Below, one piece after another: positions 58,338-64,000 of a DNA stretch of 64,000 nucleotides; position 1 is the first letter of the stretch; every line of letters begins with the position of its first letter. This stretch comes from Micromonospora_G sp044901685 (GTDB lineage: Bacteria > Actinomycetota > Actinomycetes > Mycobacteriales > Micromonosporaceae): contig NZ_JBJDPS010000008.1 of the NCBI RefSeq assembly GCF_044901685.1, positions 186,001-250,000 of the forward strand, read 5' to 3'. Below the pieces are notes generated by a model. That model saw only the letters and a list, made by a program, of their open reading frames with translations, made no database searches and was not told where the DNA came from. A program made the position numbers and the translations under genes.

Positions 58338-60650
58338 ATGCCTGGCAGAAAGATATACACGGCGCTCACCGTCGCGGCCGTTGCCGCGAGCACCCTCACC
58401 GGTGCCGGTACGGCCGCCGCACACCAGAAGTCGGACCGTTCGCTCTCGTTCGACCGCACCGCCACCTACCCGGTCTTCCAGAACCGCCCGGCGGGTGAGG
58501 ACCCGGCCACCGCGACCGTCGCCGAGATCTCGGCGGTCAGCGAGGACGGCCGTACGCTGATCTACACCGACGCCCTCGCACGCCGGATCGGCTTTCTCGA
58601 CCTGACCAACCCCGACAAGCCCCGTGGCCTCGGCACCCTCTCCCTGGCCCAGTTGGGCGACGCCGAGGACGAGCCGACCTCGGTAGCCGTGGTCGGCCAG
58701 TACGTCCTGGTCGTGGTCAACACCAGCCCCAGTTTCACCGCGCCCTCCGGCCGGCTGGACGTCATCTCGCTGCGTACGCGGCAGCGGGTGGCCAGCTTCG
58801 ACCTCGGCGGACAGCCCGACTCCATCGCGATCAGCAAGGACAAGCGGTACGCCGCCATCGCGATCGAGAACGAGCGGGACGAGGATGCCGCCCCGCCCGG
58901 GGGCGAGGACGGCGACCTGCCCCAGGCCCCGGCCGGCTTCCTCCAGATCATCGACCTGACCGGCAGCAACCCGAGCCGCTGGCAGACCCGGCCGGTCGCG
59001 TTCACCGGGGCGAACGGCGCGGCGCTTCCCGCGTTTGTCGGCGCCGGGTTCGCCGCGCCGACCGACCCGGAGCCGGAGTACGTCTCGATCAACCGGAACA
59101 ACGAGGTCGCGGTCACCCTGCAGGAAAACAACGGGGTTGTCCTCGTGGACCTGCCGACCGGCCGGATCATCCGCGTGTTCAGCGCCGGTACGGCCTCCGT
59201 CAGCGGCATCGACACCGTCGAGGACGGCGCGATCGACCTGACCGGCTCGATCAGCGACGTACCCCGTGAGCCGGACGCGGTCGCCTGGATCGACGACCGC
59301 TATCTCGCCACCGCGAACGAGGGCGACTGGCGGGGCGGCACCCGGGGCTGGTCGGTCTTTGACAGCCGTACCGGGCGGGTCGCCTGGGACGCGGGCAACA
59401 GCTTCGAGCGGCTCGCGGTCACGTACGGGCTGCACAACGAGGACCGGGCCGAGAACAAGGGCACCGAGCCGGAGGGTGTCGCGATCGCCGAGTACGACGG
59501 CGTCCGGTACGCCTTCGTCGGCTCGGAGCGGAGCAACTTCGTCGCCGTGTACGACATCAGCCGGCCGACCAGCCCGGTCTTCAAGCAGGTGCTGCCGGCC
59601 ACCAACGGGCCGGAGGGACTGCTGCCGATCCCCGGCCGCAACCTGCTCGCGGTTTCGAGCGAGGAGGACGACGCGTCGGTCGGCGTACGCGCCTCGGTGA
59701 CCGTGTACGAGCTCGGCAAGGGCACGCCCGCCTTCCCGAGCATCGTCTCCGCCAACCTGAAGAACGGCCGGGACTCCGCGCCGATCGGCTGGGGTGCGCT
59801 CGGTGCGCTCTCCGCCGTACCGGGCAAGTCCCACCTGCTCTACAGCGTGACCGACGCGGCGTACTCGCCGACCCGGATCCTCACCATCGACCCGACCCGG
59901 AAGCCGGCGCTGATCACCGGCGCGCTCACCGTCTCCGATGCCGAGGGCAACCCGGTCGGCTACGACGCCGAGGGCATCTTCGCCCGTCCCCAGGGCGGCT
60001 TCTGGCTCGCCGTCGAGGGCACCACCGGCGCCGGCAACAAGCTGGTCCGGCTCGACCGCGACGGCGTGACCCGGCAGGTCGTGGAGCTGCCGGCGGAGGT
60101 TGCCGGCGGCCTGGCCAAGCAGGGCTTCGAGGGCGTCACCGCGACCACCGACTCGCGTGGCCGCGAGGTGCTCTGGGCCGCCCTCCAGCGGGAGGTCTCC
60201 ACCGACCCGGCCGGCACCGTCCGGCTCGGGCGCTACGACGTGACCTCGGGCACCTGGAGTTGGTTCGGCTACCGGCTGGCCAGCACCAGCACCGCCGGTG
60301 ACTGGATGGGCCTCTCCGAGATCACCGTCGTCGGCAACAAGCTCGCGGTGATCGAGCGGGACAAGCTGAACGGCCCTGCCGCCCGGATCAAGCGGGTCTA
60401 CACCGTGGACCTGCCGAAGACGGCGGCCGCGCCGGGTCCGCTGCGTGTCCTGCCGAAGACCCTGGCGTACGACGTGCTGCCCGACCTGCGGGCGACCAAC
60501 GGCTGGACCCAGGAGAAGCTCGAGGGTCTGACCGTTGCCGGCGACGGTCAGGTCTACGCGGTCACCGACAACGACGCGGTGCAGGACGCCACCGGCGAGA
60601 CCGTCTTCCTGCGCCTCGGCTCCAGCAAGCGGGTCTTCGACCAGCGCTAA
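58338..60650 (+). CDS. Secreted phytase-like esterase
   Basis: A 770-residue protein starting MPGRKIYTALTVAAVAAS with GGAG upstream; a very long open frame before it covers the sortase gene and is a shadow. The signal peptide ends GTAAA at about residue 28. The N-terminal half has propeller-like repeats (LVVVNTSPSFTAPSGRLDVISL, EVAVTLQENNGVVLVDLPTG, TEPEGVAIAEYDGVRYAFVG). The C-terminal half (VGYDAEGIFARPQGGFWLAVEG, EGVTATTDSRGREVLW, KLEGLTVAGDGQVYAVTDND) matches the esterase-like phytase family (PF13449). Predicted to hydrolyse phosphate esters outside the cell, though activity is not certain. A palindrome follows. Confidence 0.85.
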   Translation: MPGRKIYTALTVAAVAASTLTGAGTAAAHQKSDRSLSFDRTATYPVFQNRPAGEDPATATVAEISAVSEDGRTLIYTDALARRIGFLDLTNPDKPRGLGTLSLAQLGDAEDEPTSVAVVGQYVLVVVNTSPSFTAPSGRLDVISLRTRQRVASFDLGGQPDSIAISKDKRYAAIAIENERDEDAAPPGGEDGDLPQAPAGFLQIIDLTGSNPSRWQTRPVAFTGANGAALPAFVGAGFAAPTDPEPEYVSINRNNEVAVTLQENNGVVLVDLPTGRIIRVFSAGTASVSGIDTVEDGAIDLTGSISDVPREPDAVAWIDDRYLATANEGDWRGGTRGWSVFDSRTGRVAWDAGNSFERLAVTYGLHNEDRAENKGTEPEGVAIAEYDGVRYAFVGSERSNFVAVYDISRPTSPVFKQVLPATNGPEGLLPIPGRNLLAVSSEEDDASVGVRASVTVYELGKGTPAFPSIVSANLKNGRDSAPIGWGALGALSAVPGKSHLLYSVTDAAYSPTRILTIDPTRKPALITGALTVSDAEGNPVGYDAEGIFARPQGGFWLAVEGTTGAGNKLVRLDRDGVTRQVVELPAEVAGGLAKQGFEGVTATTDSRGREVLWAALQREVSTDPAGTVRLGRYDVTSGTWSWFGYRLASTSTAGDWMGLSEITVVGNKLAVIERDKLNGPAARIKRVYTVDLPKTAAAPGPLRVLPKTLAYDVLPDLRATNGWTQEKLEGLTVAGDGQVYAVTDNDAVQDATGETVFLRLGSSKRVFDQR

Positions 60651-60660
60651 CCGCTCACGC

Positions 60661-60717
60661 GGGTAAGGAAGGGCCCCTTGTTAACGCATAGCGTTAACAA
60701 GGGGCCCTTCCTTACCC
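60661..60717. repeat. GGGCCC-core palindrome, copy 5 (convergent genes)
   Basis: Perfect 27-base arms around ATA; the loop is the reverse of TAT in the others, so the element is inverted. The inner part is GTTAACGC as in copy 1. It lies between the esterase gene and the stop of the glutamate dehydrogenase gene, two bases away. Confidence 0.95.
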
Positions 60718-60719
60718 AG

Positions 60720-63700
60720 CTAGGCGGCGGCGGAGGTGCGGACGAGGGTACGGATCTGGCGGAGCAGGACGGAGAGTGCCGCCAGGTCGGAACGGGACTC
60801 GTCGAACTCGCCCATCGCCTTCTGCGCCCGGCTGATCGAGGTCGCGTTCGACTCCTCCCACTGGCGTACCCGCTGCTCCGCCGGCACCGAGTCGGCGGTC
60901 GACTGGAGCACCTCGGCGGTGAGCGCCGCGAGCGCCGCGTACAGGTCGTAGCGCAGGGCCATCCGGGCCAGCGTCTGCCAGCGGTCCTCCCGTGGCAGCA
61001 GGGAGATCTTCGACAGCAGCGAGTCGACCCGGAACCGGTCGGAGAGGACGAAGTAGACCGAGGCCACCTCGCCCACGTCCCGCCCGGCGCCGGCTGCCGT
61101 CTCCACCACGTCGAGCAGCCCGAAGCTGTACATCAGCCGGGTCGTCCGCTCGGCCAGGTCGCGCGGCAGGCCCCGGGAGACGAGCAGGTCGACGTGGGCG
61201 GTCAGCGCCTGCCGCTCGGTGCCGTAGAAGAGGTCACCCAGCTCGGGCAGGAGCCGTGAGACGCCGTCGCGCAGCCGGGCGATCTCGGCCGGTACGTCGA
61301 TCGGCGAGCGCCGGTTGGTGACCAGCCACCGTACCGCCCGGTCGAGCAGGCGGCGGGTGTCCAGGTAGACGCCGGTCTGCACCTCGGTCGGCACCTTGTT
61401 GTCCAGTGCCTCGACCGCCTCCCAGATCTGGCGCAGCTCGAACACGTCCCGAACCACCACGTAGGCCCGGATCACGTCGGCGGCGGTCGCCGCGGTCTCC
61501 TCGACCACGCGGTAGATGAAGGAGATGCCGCCCCGGTTGATCGCCTCGTTGACCAGAACCGTGGTGACGATGTCCCGGTGCAGCCGGTGGTCGGCCATCC
61601 GGTCGGCGAACCGCTCCCGCAACGGGGTCGGGAAGTAGCCGGCGAGCACCTCGGCGGTCCACGGTTCGTCCGGCAGGCCGTCGGCGAGGATCTCCCGTTC
61701 GAGCACGATCTTCACGTACGCGAGCAGCACCGCGAACTCGGGCGCGGTCAGCCCGTTCTCGGTACGGACCGCCAGCTCCTCGTCCGGCGGCAACGCCTCC
61801 AGCTCCCGGTTGAGCGCGCCGGACTTCTCCAGGTCGCTGATCATCCGGCGGTGCACCGGCAGCAGCGACGCGGCCTGGGCCTGCGCATTGCCGATCGCCC
61901 GCGCCTGGTCGTAGTTGTCCCGGAGCACGTGCTCGGCGATCTCGTCGGTCATCTCGGCCAGGAGTTCGTCCCGCTCGGGCATGGTCAGCTCGCCGTCGGC
62001 GACCGCCGCACCGAGCAGGATCTTGATGTTGACCTCGTGGTCGGAGGTGTCCACCCCGGCCGCGTTGTCGATGAAGTCGGTGTACATCCGACCACCCGCG
62101 ACCGCGTACTCGATCCGGCCGAGCTGGGTGAAGCCCAGGTTGCCGCCCTCGCCGACGACCTTGGCGCGCAGCGCCTTGCCGTCGACCCGGATGGCGTCGT
62201 TGGACTTGTCCCCCACCTGGCTGTTCGACTCGGTGGCGCCCTTGACGTAGGTGCCGATGCCGCCGTTCCAGAACAGGTCCACCGGGGCGGTGAGGATGGC
62301 CCGCATCAGCTCCTGCGGCGACATCGCGTCCACCCCCTCGTCGAGGCCGAGCACCGCGCGGACCTGCGGCGTGATCGGGATGGTCTTCGCCGTACGGGAG
62401 AAGATGCCGCCGCCTTCGGAGATCAGGTTGGTGTCGTAGTCCTCCCAGGACGACCGGGGCAGGTCGAACAGCCGCCGCCGTTCGACGTACGAGGTGGCCG
62501 GGTCCGGGTCCGGGTCCAGGATGATGTGCCGGTGGTCGAACGCGGCCACCAGCTTGATGTGCTCGGAGAGCAGCATCCCGTTGCCGAACACGTCGCCGGA
62601 CATGTCACCGACGCCGACCACGGTGAAGTCCTGGGTCTGGGTGTCGACGCCCATGTCGCGGAAGTGCCGCTTGACCGACTCCCAGGCACCGCGCGCGGTG
62701 ATGCCCATCTTCTTGTGGTCGTAGCCGGCCGAGCCGCCGGAGGCGAACGCGTCGGCCAGCCAGAAGCCGTGCGACAGCGAGATCTCGTTGGCGATGTCGG
62801 AGAACGTCGCGGTTCCCTTGTCCGCCGCGACCACCAGGTACGGGTCGTCGCCGTCGTGCCGTACCACCTCGCGGGGCGGCACGATCTGCCCGGCGGAGAG
62901 GTTGTCGGTCACGTCGAGCAGGGCCGAGATGAACTGCTTGTAGCAGATCACCGCCTCGTCCCGGTCGCCCGGCTTCTGCTTGAGCACGAAGCCGCCCTTG
63001 GCGCCGACCGGCACGATCACGGCGTTCTTCACCATCTGCGCCTTGACCAGGCCCAGCACCTCGGTACGGAAGTCCTCGCGCCGGTCGGACCAGCGCAACC
63101 CGCCCCGGGCCACCGGCCCGAACCGCAGGTGCACACCCTCGAACCGGGGCGAGTAGACGAAGATCTCGTACTTCGGGCGGGGTGCCGGCAGCTCCGGGAT
63201 CGCCTGCGGGTCCAGCTTGAAGGCGACGTACGACTTCGGCCGCCCGTCGGTGGCCCGCTGGTAGAAGCTGGTCCGGAGGGTGGCCTGGATCAGCGTCAGG
63301 TAGGAGCGCAGGATCCGGTCCTGGTCGAGGCTGGTCACCTCGTCCAGCGCCTCGCCGATGTTCGTCACGAGCTGCTTGCTCTGCAACTCGCGCTGGCCGG
63401 CGTCGAGCTGGGAGGTCGGCGAGAACCGGACCTCGAAGAGCTGCACCAGCAGCGAGGCGATCTCCGGGTAGGCGATGAAGGTCGACTCCATGTACTCCTG
63501 GGAGAAGACCGTGCCGGCCTGGCGCAGATACTTCGCGTACGCCCGGAGCACCACCACCTGACGCCAGGTGAGCCCGCCGCGCAGGACCAGCTCGTTGAAG
63601 CCGTCCACCTCGGCCTCGCCCCGCCAGGTGGCGGAGAAGGCGTTCTCCACGTGCGGGCGTACCTCGGCCAGGTCGCGCGCGCCGTCCTGCAACTGGAGGC

Positions 63701-64000
63701 CGAAGTCGTACAGGTAGATCCGGCCGTCGACCCGGTCCACCTCGTACGGGTGCTCGTCGACCACGCTGACCCCGAGCGAGTGCAGCACGGGCAGCACGGC
63801 GGAGAGGACCATCGGCTCGCCGTACCGGTAGACCTTGAACCGGACCTCGAGGTCGTCGTCGGCGGGCACGCCCGCGCTGCCCGGCCGGGCCGAGCGCTGC
63901 TTGCGGAACATGTGCATCTCGAGCTGGCCGGGCTCCTCCAGCAGCTCCAGCTTGGCCAGGTCCTTCATCGCCTCGTACGGCGTGTGGTCGTCCTTGTAGC
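60720..64000 (-). CDS. NAD-dependent glutamate dehydrogenase, large type (5' end cut by the window)
   Basis: The last 1092 or so residues of a protein of typically about 1600; the frame is still open at the window edge (YKDDHTPYEAMKDLAKLELL), so the ATG visible there is internal. Catalytic features: GLRWSDRREDFRTEVLGLVKAQMVKNAVIVPVGAKGGF (active-site Lys region), GVGDMSGDVFGNGML (nucleotide-binding region), WNGGIGTYVKG and EGGNLGFTQ. Large NAD-GDHs deaminate glutamate to 2-oxoglutarate in the cytoplasm; the C-terminal 400 residues are a family-specific domain. Motifs are intact where visible. It starts to the right of the window. Confidence 0.95.
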   Translation of the reverse strand, partial: YKDDHTPYEAMKDLAKLELLEEPGQLEMHMFRKQRSARPGSAGVPADDDLEVRFKVYRYGEPMVLSAVLPVLHSLGVSVVDEHPYEVDRVDGRIYLYDFGLQLQDGARDLAEVRPHVENAFSATWRGEAEVDGFNELVLRGGLTWRQVVVLRAYAKYLRQAGTVFSQEYMESTFIAYPEIASLLVQLFEVRFSPTSQLDAGQRELQSKQLVTNIGEALDEVTSLDQDRILRSYLTLIQATLRTSFYQRATDGRPKSYVAFKLDPQAIPELPAPRPKYEIFVYSPRFEGVHLRFGPVARGGLRWSDRREDFRTEVLGLVKAQMVKNAVIVPVGAKGGFVLKQKPGDRDEAVICYKQFISALLDVTDNLSAGQIVPPREVVRHDGDDPYLVVAADKGTATFSDIANEISLSHGFWLADAFASGGSAGYDHKKMGITARGAWESVKRHFRDMGVDTQTQDFTVVGVGDMSGDVFGNGMLLSEHIKLVAAFDHRHIILDPDPDPATSYVERRRLFDLPRSSWEDYDTNLISEGGGIFSRTAKTIPITPQVRAVLGLDEGVDAMSPQELMRAILTAPVDLFWNGGIGTYVKGATESNSQVGDKSNDAIRVDGKALRAKVVGEGGNLGFTQLGRIEYAVAGGRMYTDFIDNAAGVDTSDHEVNIKILLGAAVADGELTMPERDELLAEMTDEIAEHVLRDNYDQARAIGNAQAQAASLLPVHRRMISDLEKSGALNRELEALPPDEELAVRTENGLTAPEFAVLLAYVKIVLEREILADGLPDEPWTAEVLAGYFPTPLRERFADRMADHRLHRDIVTTVLVNEAINRGGISFIYRVVEETAATAADVIRAYVVVRDVFELRQIWEAVEALDNKVPTEVQTGVYLDTRRLLDRAVRWLVTNRRSPIDVPAEIARLRDGVSRLLPELGDLFYGTERQALTAHVDLLVSRGLPRDLAERTTRLMYSFGLLDVVETAAGAGRDVGEVASVYFVLSDRFRVDSLLSKISLLPREDRWQTLARMALRYDLYAALAALTAEVLQSTADSVPAEQRVRQWEESNATSISRAQKAMGEFDESRSDLAALSVLLRQIRTLVRTSAAA

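Noticed and set aside
1..64000. tRNA, rRNA, insertion sequence, phage or integrase genes
   Set aside because: None could be recognised on either strand, apart from the palindromic and tandem repeats listed.

Overview
The window is high-GC actinobacterial chromosome. GTG starts are frequent and codons end mostly in G/C. The gene content (a Cvn conservon, HTH/DUF5753 plus DUF397 pairs, SigE-family sigma factors, a class F sortase, CBM2-GH6 cellulase, LutABC) and a 50-60 bp GGGCCC-core palindrome family point to Micromonosporaceae, probably Micromonospora or a close relative. That placement is inference from gene families, not from a marker gene. No rRNA, tRNA, CRISPR array, insertion sequence, prophage or plasmid gene was seen. 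Both ends cut through genes.

Layout. 1-2.4 kb: M16 protease pair (inactive plus active subunit). 2.8-5.0 kb: class A penicillin-binding protein followed by two hairpins. 5.4-7.9 kb: small conserved proteins (DUF1360, SRPBCC, membrane proteins, DUF3817). 8.0-9.5 kb: divergent DUF397 / HTH regulator pair. 9.5-13.7 kb: DUF6232-like membrane protein, NlpC/P60 hydrolase, one-TM protein, group 2 sigma factor. 14.0-17.0 kb: RpiR regulator, epimerase, dTMP-kinase-like protein. 17.2-19.0 kb: tightly coupled nucleotidyltransferase, BON, metallophosphoesterase and GPGG small membrane protein genes. 19.4-26.0 kb: alpha-glucoside uptake and hydrolysis (aglEFG, LacI regulator, GH13), with no ATPase gene. 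26.0-32.6 kb: MFS exporter, second HTH/DUF397 pair, LPVTG surface protein with IPT/TIG repeats, SigE-type sigma with a membrane beta-propeller partner. 32.7-36.9 kb: xylAB with divergent ROK regulator. 36.9-41.8 kb: polyprenyl glycosylphosphotransferase, a lipid-free solute-binding/VWA chimera, lactonase-like propeller. 41.9-45.9 kb: GntR regulator and lutABC for L-lactate oxidation, full of tandem repeats. 46.1-50.2 kb: cvnABCD. 51.0-53.3 kb: three uncharacterised genes, two sharing a domain. 53.4-55.1 kb: GH6 cellulase with a CebR-type operator. 56.1-60.7 kb: repeat-rich LATSG wall protein, class F sortase, secreted phytase-like esterase. 60.7-64.0 kb: C-terminal two thirds of NAD-glutamate dehydrogenase.

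How it works together. Three sugar systems (alpha-glucosides, xylose, cellulose), each with a local regulator or operator, describe a saprophyte that degrades plant polymers. Lactate oxidation and glutamate dehydrogenase feed central carbon and nitrogen metabolism. A second theme is the envelope: penicillin-binding protein, NlpC/P60, sortase and two sortase substrates, and exopolysaccharide priming. The most unusual items are the wall protein whose Ig-like domain appears to be split by about 230 residues of Lys/Glu/Tyr/Trp repeats, next to its own sortase; the five-copy palindrome family; the repeat-laden lut cluster; and the uncharacterised 51.0-53.3 kb gene trio.
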